A stretch of 64,000 bases of DNA from Gordonibacter faecis (GTDB lineage: Bacteria; Actinomycetota; Coriobacteriia; Coriobacteriales; Eggerthellaceae). Position 1 is the stretch's first letter, and the number at the start of each line of letters is the position of its first letter. This document shows positions 42,335 through 51,487 of the stretch, piece after piece. The notes beneath the pieces are model-generated. The model was not told where the DNA came from and ran no database searches. It saw nothing but the letters and a program-made list of their open reading frames with translations. The stretch lies in the NCBI RefSeq assembly GCF_030077735.1, contig NZ_JASJEU010000025.1, positions 69,727 to 133,726 on the forward strand, written 5' to 3'. A program made the position numbers and the translations under genes.

Positions 42335-42676
42335 TTATGCTACGACGAACAGCGTCTTCTGCTTTTCATCCATCTTTGCGGACAGCTCGTCCAGCGGGCC
42401 GAACTCCAGGCACATCGACTGGCAGTGCTGCACGCAGGTGGGCACCTTGCCCGCAGCGCGGCGAGCGGCACAGGTGTCGCACTGCTTCGTGGGAATGGGC
42501 AAATAGCTGAACTGCCAGTTCTCGTCAGCCTCATCACCAATAACCCATGGGCCAATCTTTACCACTTTGACGCCCGTCTCGCCAACCGGCAGGCCATGCT
42601 CCATCTGGCAGGCCACTTCGCAGCTATGGCAACCGGAGCACCACTGCGCATCAACCAGGATTCCGTACTTCGCCAT
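42335..42676 (-). CDS. 4Fe-4S ferredoxin subunit of the molybdoenzyme
   Basis: 113-aa electron-transfer protein. Two cluster motifs: CSGCHSCEVAC (CxxCxxCxxxC, residues 13-23) and CDTCAARRAAGKVPTCVQHC (CxxC-x11-CxxxC, about 67-86). This makes it a short DmsB/NrfC-type subunit with two [4Fe-4S] clusters instead of the usual four. It starts 2 bases after the stop of the molybdopterin oxidoreductase gene, and must pass electrons to that enzyme. No Tat signal, so the complex works in the cytoplasm. Confidence 0.92.
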   Translation of the reverse strand: MAKYGILVDAQWCSGCHSCEVACQMEHGLPVGETGVKVVKIGPWVIGDEADENWQFSYLPIPTKQCDTCAARRAAGKVPTCVQHCQSMCLEFGPLDELSAKMDEKQKTLFVVA

Positions 42677-42678
42677 GG

Positions 42679-44913
42679 TTATTCCCCCTCTTCCACTTTG
42701 TAGACCTTGCAGATGAAGCTCTTGTAGTTGGAACCGAAACCGCTCTTGCCCGGGATCCACGGAATGGTGTTGTTGATGTTCAGGTCAAACACGTCGTAGA
42801 ACTTCTCCGGGTCGCCCTCGGGGAACCACCAGCCGTGGTCACACGACACGATGCGGCGATCCATGATGGGCGTGAGCTTCGCCTTGCGCTTGGCGCGACC
42901 CATGGGGCCTTCCATCCACACCCAGTCGCCGTCCTTGATGCCGTACTTGGCGGCCGTCTCGGGGTGAATCTCCATGAGAGGCCAGGGGCGATAGTGACGC
43001 ATACGCTCGATCTGACGATGCTCGGAGTGGAACATACCCCAGGTGCGGGCGCCGCTCGTCATAACCAACGGGAACTCGTCCATGAGCTCGGGGGTGGAAC
43101 CGGGGCCGGGCTCGGGCTCTTCGAAGTAGGGCAGCGGGTCAAGGCCGGCCTGGTTGTAGAAGTTGCTCCAAAGCTCAATGCGGCCGGTCGGCGTGTTGAA
43201 GCCGGGCTGACCGTCCTTGCGCAGCTTGCCCGTCTTGTAGCGATAGTACTCGATGGGCTGATACGCCGGTGCCACGCTCTGTAGTTCCTCGAAGGACATC
43301 TCGGTGGGCTTCAGCATGTCGGTGAACATGTCGTCCACGTTGTCCCACGGCCATGCCTCGGGGTTCCAGCGCTTGCCCAGCTCAAGGTTGATTTGCATGT
43401 CGGAGCGGCACTCGCCCACGTCGGTCACCTTGTTGATGGTGGAACCGCGCTGCGCGCCGGACACGAATGCGATGCCGTTGCGCTCGGGGAACGTGCAGGC
43501 AGGCAGCACCACGTCGGCCAGAGCGGCGATGGTGGGCGTCTTGAACAGGTCGACAACCACGATGAAGTCGAGCTTGTTCAGGGCCTTGTACAAACGCTGC
43601 GGGTCGGCACCCATGCAGGCGATGGGGTTCGTGGTTTGCAGCCATGCGCCGTGAATCTCGTACGGCACGCCAGTTTCGATGGTCTTCACCGTCTCGTCGG
43701 GCTGAGACACAGCGAAACCGAAGTTGAACAGCGGGTAGTCCTTGATGCCGATACGCTTGGCTTCCTGTTCCTCGCCCAGCACCTCGCGGCCCCAGCCGCC
43801 GGCCACGGAAAGGATTTCGGGGGCCACAATCATGCCGCCCGGGCGCTCCATGTTGCCCGTGATCTCCCAGAGAGCAAGGATGGCCTGACCAGCCGGCATA
43901 GCTTCGCGGGTCATGTCCACGGCCACGCCCCACTGCAGCGTGGAGTTCTTGGCATTGCCCAGCATACGGGCGGCGGCGATGATCTTTTCCTCGGGCACCC
44001 AGGTGATCTCGCTCACGCGCTTCACGTCGAACTCAGCGGCGCGTGCAGCCAGCTCGTCGAAGCCGTAGCACCAGTTGTCAACGAACTCGTGGTCGTAGAG
44101 GTTCTCGTCGATGATGATCTTCATCATGCCGAGTGCCAGCGCCGCGTCGGTGCCGGGGCGCACGCGCAGGTGCAGTTCGGACTTCGTGGCCAGCCAGGTG
44201 ACCTTCGGGTCAACGGTGACAATCTTCATGCCGCGCTTCATGAGGTCGATCACCCAGTGACCATAGAAGCCTTCGATGTTGGACTTCAGCGGGTAGTTAC
44301 CCCAGATGAACATGACCTCGGGCACCTCGTAGTCCGGATGGTCGTAGCGCTCGGGGAACTGCTGGGCGGCGTCGGGAATCCACGGCGCGCCGGTGGTGGC
44401 AGCCATGCCAGCGATACGCGGCAGGTAGCAGCACTGACCGGACAGGAAGCCCGTGTAGTTGGGGCTGCCGAAGGACCAGCACAGACGCGTGATATAGGCA
44501 GCGATGTCGCGGCCGGTACCCTGAGCAAACACCACGGACTCGGCGCCGTACTTTTCTTTCATATCCATGAACTTCTCGGTGATGAGGTCGTAGGCCTCGT
44601 CCCAGCTGATGCGCTCCCATTTGTCCTTGCCGCGGTCCTCGCGAGCACGCTTCATGGGGTACTGCAGGCGCTCCTTGTGGTGCGTCACCTCGGGCACGTC
44701 CAGGCAGCGCATGCACAGACGACCATTCGTCCACGGATCCTCCGGGTCGCCTTCGCACTTGACGAGCTTACCCTCGTCGTTCGTGTACATGACCACGCCG
44801 CAACCCAAGTGGCAGCCCGGGCCCGTCCACGCACAACCGCGCGTTACGTGCAAGTCGCCTTCCTCGTAGGAAAACGGCTTCTCGTGATTCACGGTGCGAT
44901 ACTCTTCTCCCAT
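42679..44913 (-). CDS. Molybdopterin-dependent oxidoreductase, cytoplasmic
   Basis: 744-aa catalytic subunit of the DMSO-reductase superfamily. The N-terminal cluster motif lies in CAWTGPGCHLGCGVVMY with a later GRLCMRC. The bis-MGD-binding regions follow (FIWGNYPLKSNIEGF, VTVDPKVTWLATKSELHLRVRPGTDAALALGM, C-terminal FPLVMTSGARTWGMFHSEHRQI and IHPETAAKYGIKDGDWVWMEGP). The region usually holding the Mo ligand reads FLSGQCCYLPRIAG. The ATG at 44913 has AAGGAGG and no twin-arginine signal. The two-subunit layout next to a 12-helix LuxR regulator resembles the Eggerthella catechol dehydroxylase loci and acetylene-hydratase-like enzymes. The substrate is not known; an aromatic or unsaturated dietary compound is a reasonable guess. 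Confidence 0.88.
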   Translation of the reverse strand: MGEEYRTVNHEKPFSYEEGDLHVTRGCAWTGPGCHLGCGVVMYTNDEGKLVKCEGDPEDPWTNGRLCMRCLDVPEVTHHKERLQYPMKRAREDRGKDKWERISWDEAYDLITEKFMDMKEKYGAESVVFAQGTGRDIAAYITRLCWSFGSPNYTGFLSGQCCYLPRIAGMAATTGAPWIPDAAQQFPERYDHPDYEVPEVMFIWGNYPLKSNIEGFYGHWVIDLMKRGMKIVTVDPKVTWLATKSELHLRVRPGTDAALALGMMKIIIDENLYDHEFVDNWCYGFDELAARAAEFDVKRVSEITWVPEEKIIAAARMLGNAKNSTLQWGVAVDMTREAMPAGQAILALWEITGNMERPGGMIVAPEILSVAGGWGREVLGEEQEAKRIGIKDYPLFNFGFAVSQPDETVKTIETGVPYEIHGAWLQTTNPIACMGADPQRLYKALNKLDFIVVVDLFKTPTIAALADVVLPACTFPERNGIAFVSGAQRGSTINKVTDVGECRSDMQINLELGKRWNPEAWPWDNVDDMFTDMLKPTEMSFEELQSVAPAYQPIEYYRYKTGKLRKDGQPGFNTPTGRIELWSNFYNQAGLDPLPYFEEPEPGPGSTPELMDEFPLVMTSGARTWGMFHSEHRQIERMRHYRPWPLMEIHPETAAKYGIKDGDWVWMEGPMGRAKRKAKLTPIMDRRIVSCDHGWWFPEGDPEKFYDVFDLNINNTIPWIPGKSGFGSNYKSFICKVYKVEEGE

Positions 44914-45115
44914 GCTCAAGCCTCCTTGTTCCTTCTCGTCCGACGCCCCGATGTGCAGCCGTGCAGCCCGTTTGCTGGGCCTCACGGGTTTCTTGCACCC
45001 GTTGCGTTTTCTTGCCACGATACTATCGACCGCGTATCATGGGCACCATCGCCGTTTCGTCTGGTTTATCTGGCGAAGCATCGGCGCAACGCACGAGGGG
45101 GATGCGGAGTACACT
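44914..45115. promoter_or_regulatory. Divergent promoter region of the molybdoenzyme and LuxR genes
   Basis: Contains the inverted repeat ACGGGT-7-ACCCGT (44984-44989 with 44997-45002), a candidate site for the LuxR-type regulator. Confidence 0.4.
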
Positions 45116-46639
45116 ATGGAAAAAAGGTTGAGTGCTGATAAAGCACCAGATCAGGAGCCTGTTTCTTATCTTTCTACCACCACGTTGGTTCTCGTTGGTG
45201 GCTTTTCTTTGTTTTGGGCATGCTTCTTCGCCATGCTCATGCGAAATGCCTTTTTGGATGCCGACATCGAGCGGCTAGCGTATCACTTGGTGTTGCGCAT
45301 CGCGTTTTTTATTGGCTTTGGTGCAGCGGCCGCGTGGCTCGCACGAACAGCCGATGGCGTAACGGGTCGGCGTACCAAACGCGTTATGGGTGTGCTGGTG
45401 GTGGTGTTTGCGGTTATTGCGAGCGCGTCGCCAGCGATGTATGTGGCGCTCGGGCAGCCGCTGCCCGCTGTGTTTGATATCGCAGTGTGGGCCGTGTCGG
45501 GTGTGGGGCTGTGTTGTCTTTTGTTTCTGTGGCTGCCCGTGGTTGCGCGCTTGGACGAAGCGGCGGCGGCGCGCTCCATGGCGCTGTCGGCGGGATGCGG
45601 CGGCCTCATTTACCTTATTGTGAACTTGCTCCCGTCGCTGTATGGCACGGGTTTCTTGTCGCTGTGTGCGCTTGCGAGCTTGGGTGTGCTGTATGTGGTG
45701 GTGGCCGAGTCGCGCCGGAGCGAGAGTGAAGGCGAAGAAGGCGAACGGGGCGAAGTGCCCATTGAAGGCATTCCCTATGCCACATCGAAGCGTAACGCGG
45801 GGCTGTCCTGGTCGTTTGGTGTCATCTATGTGGTGTATGGCATCGTGTTTGGCCTGGGTGCGGGCTCCATCACACAGATTGCCGGCGGCACGCTATTGTT
45901 CGCGGGTATTGCGGCGTTCATCTTGATAGGAGGCGCAGCAGCCTGGGCGTTCATGCGCCGCTTCGCCGATCGCATGCGCCAGATTGACGTGCTGCGCATG
46001 CTGTTCCCCTTTTTGGTGGTGTCGCTCGTGACGATGGCGCTGTTCACGGGCCCGGTGTATGCGCTCAGCAACCTGCTTCTGCTTGCGAGCTACGTGTTCT
46101 TGGTGGCCGTGAGCGTGGCGTTTGAGGTGCAGACCGCGCGCTCGCGTGGCGCCTCGCCTCTGTATGTGGTGGGTATGAGCCAAAGCGCGCTCAGCGGCGG
46201 CATGGCAGTGGGCTTTGGTCTGGGGCTTCTGCCGTCAGCCACGGGAGCGCTCGACTACGGTGTGCTTTCGGCCGTGGCGCTGGCGCTCGTGGTGCTGCTG
46301 GCTGCCTTCATCACGTTCGCCCCCACCCGCGAGCCCGTCGTGGAGGAGCAGAGCGAACCTGAGTCGGAAGAGCCGCACGAGGGCCACTGGAAGGCCCGCT
46401 GCGCCGCCGTGGCGCGCGACGCCGGGCTGTCCGTCCGCGAAACCGAGGTATTCTTCCTGCTGGCGAAAGGCCGCGGCATCGAACACATCCAAAACAAACT
46501 GTGCATCTCCGGTCACACCGTGAAGACCCACACCTACAATATCTACCGCAAAATGGGCATCGGCTCCCGAGAAGAACTCCTCGACGCCATAGAAGCCGCC
46601 ACCCCCGACGAAGCAACCCACACAGAGAAGAGGGCGTAA
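45116..46639 (+). CDS. LuxR-type regulator with 12-helix membrane domain
   Basis: 507-aa membrane-bound transcription factor. Residues about 20-420 form about 12 hydrophobic helices (LSTTTLVLVGGFSLFWACFFAML, VLRIAFFIGFGAAAAWLA and others), like an MFS-type fold used as sensor. An acidic linker follows, then a C-terminal LuxR HTH (LSVRETEVFFLLAKGRGIEHIQNKLCISGHTVKTHTYNIYRKMGI, about 440-485). The ATG at 45116 has GGAG 6 bases upstream; a longer frame from 44894 would run through the divergent promoter. This architecture is widespread in Eggerthellaceae, where such regulators sit beside the enzyme genes they induce on sensing the substrate. It is divergent from the molybdoenzyme operon. Confidence 0.92.
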   Translation: MEKRLSADKAPDQEPVSYLSTTTLVLVGGFSLFWACFFAMLMRNAFLDADIERLAYHLVLRIAFFIGFGAAAAWLARTADGVTGRRTKRVMGVLVVVFAVIASASPAMYVALGQPLPAVFDIAVWAVSGVGLCCLLFLWLPVVARLDEAAAARSMALSAGCGGLIYLIVNLLPSLYGTGFLSLCALASLGVLYVVVAESRRSESEGEEGERGEVPIEGIPYATSKRNAGLSWSFGVIYVVYGIVFGLGAGSITQIAGGTLLFAGIAAFILIGGAAAWAFMRRFADRMRQIDVLRMLFPFLVVSLVTMALFTGPVYALSNLLLLASYVFLVAVSVAFEVQTARSRGASPLYVVGMSQSALSGGMAVGFGLGLLPSATGALDYGVLSAVALALVVLLAAFITFAPTREPVVEEQSEPESEEPHEGHWKARCAAVARDAGLSVRETEVFFLLAKGRGIEHIQNKLCISGHTVKTHTYNIYRKMGIGSREELLDAIEAATPDEATHTEKRA

Positions 46640-47098
46640 CCAACGTCTCTACCCCGCTTGGTTGTCCGTTGGAGGCTGTATCAGAAGCCCCCTCCCGCTT
46701 CAAGAAAGTGTGACGCGCTTCGCGCTAGCTAGTACGCCACGAGTTTCCCACATTCCTTGCCTTACGACGCGGGCTGACTGACTTGAAGGCGAGGTCTTAC
46801 AAGAGGCATAACCTCCGTAGCGGCGTTCTCCAGAGCGCCGTTCGCGCGAAGCGCGAAAACGCAGGTCATGATTGGGTTCTCCGCCTAACGGCGGAGCGGA
46901 CGCTCTGGAGAGCGTCCCTACGAGGGTTATTCTAGTCGCACGTCAACGTCTTCAAGTCAGTCAGTCTGCGTCATAATGCGAGAAATAGTGGTTGCCTCGT
47001 AGCGTATTAGGTAGCGCGACAGCGCGTCACACTTGTATTTGGTAGCGCGTAAGCGCGTCACACTTTTGCAAGGCGGGAGTGCAGCAACAACGCCCACA
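46640..47098. repeat. Cluster of inverted and dispersed repeats
   Basis: 460 bases without a gene. Dispersed repeat copy d is inverted at 46705-46787 and copy e direct at 46952-47068, whose last block is duplicated (47011-47034 and 47041-47066). Between them are hairpins CTCCGCC-TAAC-GGCGGAG (46879-46896) and GACGCTCT-GG-AGAGCGTC (46899-46916), and a 10-bp long-range pairing (46829-46838 with 46901-46910). The whole can fold as one large cruciform-like structure. Confidence 0.75.
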
Positions 47099-47124
47099 AA
47101 AAAGCCCCCTTGCGGGGGCTTTTT
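47099..47124 (-). terminator. Terminator of the ATP synthase operon
   Basis: Perfect 11-bp stem AAAAAGCCCCC/GGGGGCTTTTT (47099-47109 with 47114-47124), TTGC loop, T-run on both strands; 25 bases after the atpC stop. Confidence 0.95.
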
Positions 47125-47149
47125 GGATTGCTTGCGAGTGGTGGCGGTG

Positions 47150-47557
47150 TTATGCCTCTACGGCTCGCAGTTGAACCTTGCACCATTCGACGTCGGCGGG
47201 AAGTGTGGTCTTGGCGGCCTCTTCCTCCGACTTCGATGCCAGGTCGGCCTCAAGGCCGGCCAGCTGGTCGCGAACGGCAGCGGCATCAATATCTGATGCC
47301 GGAAGTGCGCGGTCGGCCAGGATGATAACCTTTTCGCCCGTCACTTCTACATAGCCGCCCTGCAAGGCGAAACGCTTGATTTCGCCGTCCTTCTGGTTCT
47401 GGACGCGCGCAACGCCGTCGGCCAGCACCGATACCAGCGGCACGTGGCCCTGCAAAAAGCCCATCTCGCCCTCGACGCCCGGCACGACCACCATATACGC
47501 GTCGTCGGAGTACAGCTTCGCCGCAGGCGTCACGATGTCGCACACGAGCCCGGCCAT
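47150..47557 (-). CDS. atpC: ATP synthase F1 subunit epsilon
   Basis: 135-aa rotor stalk protein. The N-terminal beta-sandwich (CDIVTPAAKLYSDDAYMVVVPGVEGEMGFLQGHVPLVSVLADGVARV, residues 5-50) includes the GxMGxLxxHxPLVS family signature. The C-terminal helical hairpin follows (VRDQLAGLEADLASKSEEEAAKTTLPADVEW). The ATG overlaps the atpD stop as TAATG. Last gene of the operon, followed by a perfect terminator. Confidence 0.95.
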   Translation of the reverse strand: MAGLVCDIVTPAAKLYSDDAYMVVVPGVEGEMGFLQGHVPLVSVLADGVARVQNQKDGEIKRFALQGGYVEVTGEKVIILADRALPASDIDAAAVRDQLAGLEADLASKSEEEAAKTTLPADVEWCKVQLRAVEA

Positions 47558-48993
47558 TATTCAGCCTTCTGCATCGCGTCGTACGCAGCGTACACGTCCT
47601 CGATGGCGCCCTTGTACACGAAGCACTGCTCGGGGATGTGGTCGCACTTGCCGTCGAGAATCTCGGCGAACGAGCGGATGGTATCCTCCATCTTCACGTA
47701 CTTGCCGGGGTTGCCGGTGAAGACCTCAGCCACGTGGAACGGCTGGCCCAGGTACTTCTGAATCTTACGAGCACGGTTCACGACGAGCTTCTGCTCTTCG
47801 GAAAGTTCGTCCATACCAAGGATGGCGATGATGTCCTGCAGGTCCTTGTAGTTCTGCAGCACTTCCTGCACACCCACGGCCACGCGGTAGTGCTCCTCGC
47901 CGACGATCTCGGGGTCGAGCGCGCGGGAGGTGGACTCCAGCGGGTCAACAGCGGGGTAAATGCCCAGCTCGGCGATGGAACGAGACAGAACCGTCTTCGC
48001 GTCGAGGTGCGTAAACGTCGTGGCCGGCGCGGGGTCGGTCAAGTCGTCAGCGGGCACGTACACTGCCTGCACCGACGTGATGGAGCCGGTGGACGTCGAC
48101 GTAATGCGCTCCTGCAAGTCGCCCATCTCGGTAGCCAGCGTGGGCTGGTAGCCTACAGCGGAGGGCATACGGCCAAGAAGTGCGGACACCTCAGAGCCAG
48201 CCTGCGTGAAGCGGAAGATGTTGTCGATGAACAGCAGCACGTCCTGGCCCTGATCACGGAAGTACTCAGCCTCGGTCAGACCAGCCAGACCGACGCGCAG
48301 ACGCGCTCCCGGAGGCTCGTTCATCTGGCCGTACACCAGGCAGGTCTTATCGATAACGCCCGACTCGCTCATCTCGAGGAACAGGTCGGTACCCTCACGA
48401 GTACGCTCACCCACGCCTGTGAACACCGACGTACCGCCGTGCTCCTGGGCCAGGTTGTTGATGAGTTCCTGGATGATAACGGTTTTGCCGACGCCAGCGC
48501 CGCCGAACAGACCCGTCTTGCCGCCCTTAACGTAGGGCTCGATGAGGTCAACAACCTTGATACCGGTCTCAAAGATCTCCGTCGTGGTGGTCAGCGTGTC
48601 GTAGTCCGGGGCCGGGTGGTGGATAGGCATCCACTCTTCGATCTCGGGCATGGGCTTGCCGTCCACGGGCTCGCCCGTCACGTTCCAAATGCGACCCAGC
48701 GTGTTCGGGCCCACAGGCATCATGATGGGGTTGCCGGTGTCGACCACTTCCAGACCGCGCACCATGCCGTCGGTGGACGACATAGCAACGGTACGAACGA
48801 GGTCACCGGGAAGGTGCGTCTGCACCTCCAGCACGGTTTTCACTTCCCCAATGGGGGTGGTTGCATCTACGGTCAGGGCGTTGTAGATCGCCGGCATCTG
48901 GTCCGGCGGAAACTCAACGTCGACGACAGCGCCGACGATGCGGACAACGCGTCCGATAGCGCCCTTGGCCGATGCAGTGTTAGTCTCAGCCAT
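47557..48993 (-). CDS. atpD: ATP synthase F1 subunit beta
   Basis: 478-aa catalytic subunit. P-loop GGAGVGKT (about residues 166-173), catalytic Glu region GVGERTREGTDL, Walker B LLFIDNIFRFTQAGSEVSALLGRMPSAVGYQ, and the DELSEEQ motif in the C-terminal domain (GMDELSEEQKLVVNRARKIQ). Length is standard. The start lies directly after the atpG stop, with GGAGG 5 bases upstream. Confidence 0.98.
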   Translation of the reverse strand: MAETNTASAKGAIGRVVRIVGAVVDVEFPPDQMPAIYNALTVDATTPIGEVKTVLEVQTHLPGDLVRTVAMSSTDGMVRGLEVVDTGNPIMMPVGPNTLGRIWNVTGEPVDGKPMPEIEEWMPIHHPAPDYDTLTTTTEIFETGIKVVDLIEPYVKGGKTGLFGGAGVGKTVIIQELINNLAQEHGGTSVFTGVGERTREGTDLFLEMSESGVIDKTCLVYGQMNEPPGARLRVGLAGLTEAEYFRDQGQDVLLFIDNIFRFTQAGSEVSALLGRMPSAVGYQPTLATEMGDLQERITSTSTGSITSVQAVYVPADDLTDPAPATTFTHLDAKTVLSRSIAELGIYPAVDPLESTSRALDPEIVGEEHYRVAVGVQEVLQNYKDLQDIIAILGMDELSEEQKLVVNRARKIQKYLGQPFHVAEVFTGNPGKYVKMEDTIRSFAEILDGKCDHIPEQCFVYKGAIEDVYAAYDAMQKAE

Positions 48994-49902
48994 TTAATCC
49001 TCCAATGCCGAAGCGCCGCCGACGATCTCGGAAATCTCGGTCGTGATGGCACCCTGGCGTACACGGTTATACAGTCTGGTCAGCGTTTCGACCATTTCGT
49101 TGGCGTTGTCGGTCGCCGACTTCATGGCGCTGCGGCGTGCGGCCTGCTCGGCAGCCGCCGAGTCGATGAGCGCGTGATACAGCGTCGTGCGCACGTAGGC
49201 CGGCAGAAGCCGGTCGAGCACACCCGCCGCATCGGGCTCGAACACCACGTCACCCGAAAGCGCAGAGGACTCGGCTTCCTTGTCAGCATCCTGGGCACCC
49301 GATTCCTCGAGCAGCGTTGTGGTGTCAACAGGCAGTACCAGTTCCTCGCGCAGCGTCTGTTCGGCTGCGTTCTTGGCGTGGTTGTACACGACGATTACCT
49401 CGTCGAGTTCGCCCTTCTCGTAGCCGTCGATGGCATAGGCCGCAATGGCGGCTGCCTCATCCACCGTAGGATCGGCAGAGAGGTCTTTGAACTCCAGCAC
49501 CGGTGCAATCTTGCGATAGCTGAAGTAGCCGCAGGCCTTCTTACCGCAGGCGACAATGTGCACATCGGCGCCTGCGGCTTTCTTTTCTTTCATCAGGTGC
49601 TCGGCGTGACGCAGCACGTTGCTGTTGAAGCCACCCGCGAGCCCTCGGTCCGACACGACAACCACCACAAGCACATTCTTAATCTCGTCGTGCTTGCTCA
49701 GAAGCGCGTTCTCAGCCCCGCCCACGCGTTCGGCGACGTTCGCCAGCATCTCCATCATGGAGTCGGAGTACGGCGTCGCGTCCTCCACGCGCTCGGTAGC
49801 GCGACGGATCTTGGCGGCGGCAACCATCTCCATGGTGCGCGTGATCTGCTTCGTCGAGGTGACGGAGTTGATGCGCCGTTCTATGTCGTGAAGGTTGGGC
49901 AT
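48994..49902 (-). CDS. atpG: ATP synthase F1 subunit gamma
   Basis: 302-aa central shaft. N-terminal coiled coil (LHDIERRINSVTSTKQITRTMEMVAAAKIRRA) and the conserved VVVVVSDRGLAGGFNSNVLR region. The C-terminal helix has the signature RRSAMKSATDNANEMVETLTRLYNRVRQGAITTEISEIVGGA. AAGGTAGG precedes the ATG. It lies between atpA and atpD as usual. Confidence 0.97.
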   Translation of the reverse strand: MPNLHDIERRINSVTSTKQITRTMEMVAAAKIRRATERVEDATPYSDSMMEMLANVAERVGGAENALLSKHDEIKNVLVVVVVSDRGLAGGFNSNVLRHAEHLMKEKKAAGADVHIVACGKKACGYFSYRKIAPVLEFKDLSADPTVDEAAAIAAYAIDGYEKGELDEVIVVYNHAKNAAEQTLREELVLPVDTTTLLEESGAQDADKEAESSALSGDVVFEPDAAGVLDRLLPAYVRTTLYHALIDSAAAEQAARRSAMKSATDNANEMVETLTRLYNRVRQGAITTEISEIVGGASALED

Positions 49903-49915
49903 AGTCTACCTACCT

Positions 49916-51487
49916 TTAAGCCGTAGCCGAAAACTGCAGCTTGAAGGCCTCAATAGCGGCGTTCAGCTCCGTTTCGATCGCGTCGGTAAACTTCTGCTCC
50001 TTCACGATGTTCTCGAAGATCTCCGGCTTGGAAGCGCGGATGTAATCGAGCAGCTCCGTGCGGAAGCGAACCACGTCGCCCACCGGAATATCATCCAGGT
50101 AGCCATGGCCGCCGGCGTAAATGGCGACAGCCTGCTCCTCGACGGGCATCGGGTTGTAGCGGCCCTGCTTCAGAAGCTCGGTCATGTGAGCACCGCGGTT
50201 CAGCTGATCCTGCGTAGCCTTGTCCAGGTCGCTACCGAACTGCGTGAAGGCCTGCAACTCGCGGTAGGAAGCCAGGTCCAGACGCAGCGAGCCAGCAACC
50301 TGCTTCATGGCCTTGATCTGCGCGGAACCACCAACGCGCGACACGGAAATGCCGACGTCGACAGCGGGGCGCTGACCCTGGAAGAACAGGTCGGTCTGCA
50401 GGAATATCTGACCGTCGGTGATGGAGATAACGTTCGTCGGGATGTAGGCGGACACGTCGCCTGCCTGCGTCTCAATGACGGGCAGAGCCGTGAGCGAACC
50501 AGCACCGTTCTCGTCGTTCATCTTCACCGCGCGCTCCAGCAGACGGGAGTGCAGGTAGAACACGTCGCCGGGGTACGCCTCGCGTCCCGGAGGACGACGC
50601 AACGTCAGCGACATCTGGCGGTAAGCCACAGCCTGCTTGGACAGGTCGTCGTAGATGCAGAGCACGTGGCGGCCCGGGTTGTCGGCGTTGGCCGGCTTGC
50701 CGTCTTCGCCGTTGTACATGAAGAACTCGCCGATAGCGGCACCCGCCATAGGAGCGATGTACTGCAGCGGCGCCGAGTCGGACGCGGAGGCAGCCACAAC
50801 AATGGTGTAGTCCATGGCGCCATAGCGCTCGAGGGTTTCAACGATGCCTGCAACCGTGGAGGCCTTCTGGCCGATAGCCACGTAGATGCAGATCATGTCC
50901 TTGCCCTTTTGGTTGATGATAGCATCAACCGCAATGGCGGTTTTACCGGTCTGGCGGTCGCCAATGATAAGCTCACGCTGACCACGGCCGATAGGAATCA
51001 TCGAGTCGATAGCCAGGATACCCGTCTGCATGGGCTCGTGCACGGGCTTACGAGCAATAACGCCCGGAGCCTTGAACTCCACGGGGCGCGTGCCCTCAGC
51101 CTTGATGGGGCCCTTGCCGTCGATAGGCATGCCGAGCGGGTTCACCACGCGGCCGAGCATTTCGCGGCCCGAGGGCACCTCCACGATGCGGCCCGTGGTA
51201 CGGACCTGGTCGTTCTCCTTGATTGCGGTGACGTCACCGAGAAGCACGGCGCCCACTTCGTCCTCTTCGAGGTTCTGGGCCAAACCGTAGACCGTGCGGC
51301 CGCTCTGACCCACGAACTCAAGAAGTTCGCCGGCCATCGCGTCTTTCAGGCCGTCGATACGGGCAATACCGTCGCCGATCTGGATAACGGTGCCCACCTC
51401 GCGGGATTCGACACTCGTGTTCAGCGCGTCGAGCTGCTTGCGCAGTGCATCGTCAATAGACTGTGCGGTGATTTCAGTCACTAGCAT
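49916..51487 (-). CDS. atpA: ATP synthase F1 subunit alpha
   Basis: 523-aa non-catalytic nucleotide-binding subunit. Walker A GDRQTGKTAIAVD, the VVAASASDSAPLQYIAPMAGAAIGEFF region, Walker B-like VLCIYDDLSKQAVAYRQMSLTLRRPPGREAYPGDVFYLHSRLLERA, and the PAVDVGISVSRVGGSAQ stretch are all present. The ATG overlaps the atpH stop by 7 bases, consistent with coupled translation. Confidence 0.98.
   Translation of the reverse strand: MLVTEITAQSIDDALRKQLDALNTSVESREVGTVIQIGDGIARIDGLKDAMAGELLEFVGQSGRTVYGLAQNLEEDEVGAVLLGDVTAIKENDQVRTTGRIVEVPSGREMLGRVVNPLGMPIDGKGPIKAEGTRPVEFKAPGVIARKPVHEPMQTGILAIDSMIPIGRGQRELIIGDRQTGKTAIAVDAIINQKGKDMICIYVAIGQKASTVAGIVETLERYGAMDYTIVVAASASDSAPLQYIAPMAGAAIGEFFMYNGEDGKPANADNPGRHVLCIYDDLSKQAVAYRQMSLTLRRPPGREAYPGDVFYLHSRLLERAVKMNDENGAGSLTALPVIETQAGDVSAYIPTNVISITDGQIFLQTDLFFQGQRPAVDVGISVSRVGGSAQIKAMKQVAGSLRLDLASYRELQAFTQFGSDLDKATQDQLNRGAHMTELLKQGRYNPMPVEEQAVAIYAGGHGYLDDIPVGDVVRFRTELLDYIRASKPEIFENIVKEQKFTDAIETELNAAIEAFKLQFSATA

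Noticed and set aside
46640..47098. CRISPR array
   Set aside because: The repeats are palindromic, irregularly spaced and in both orientations, with no uniform spacers and no cas genes.
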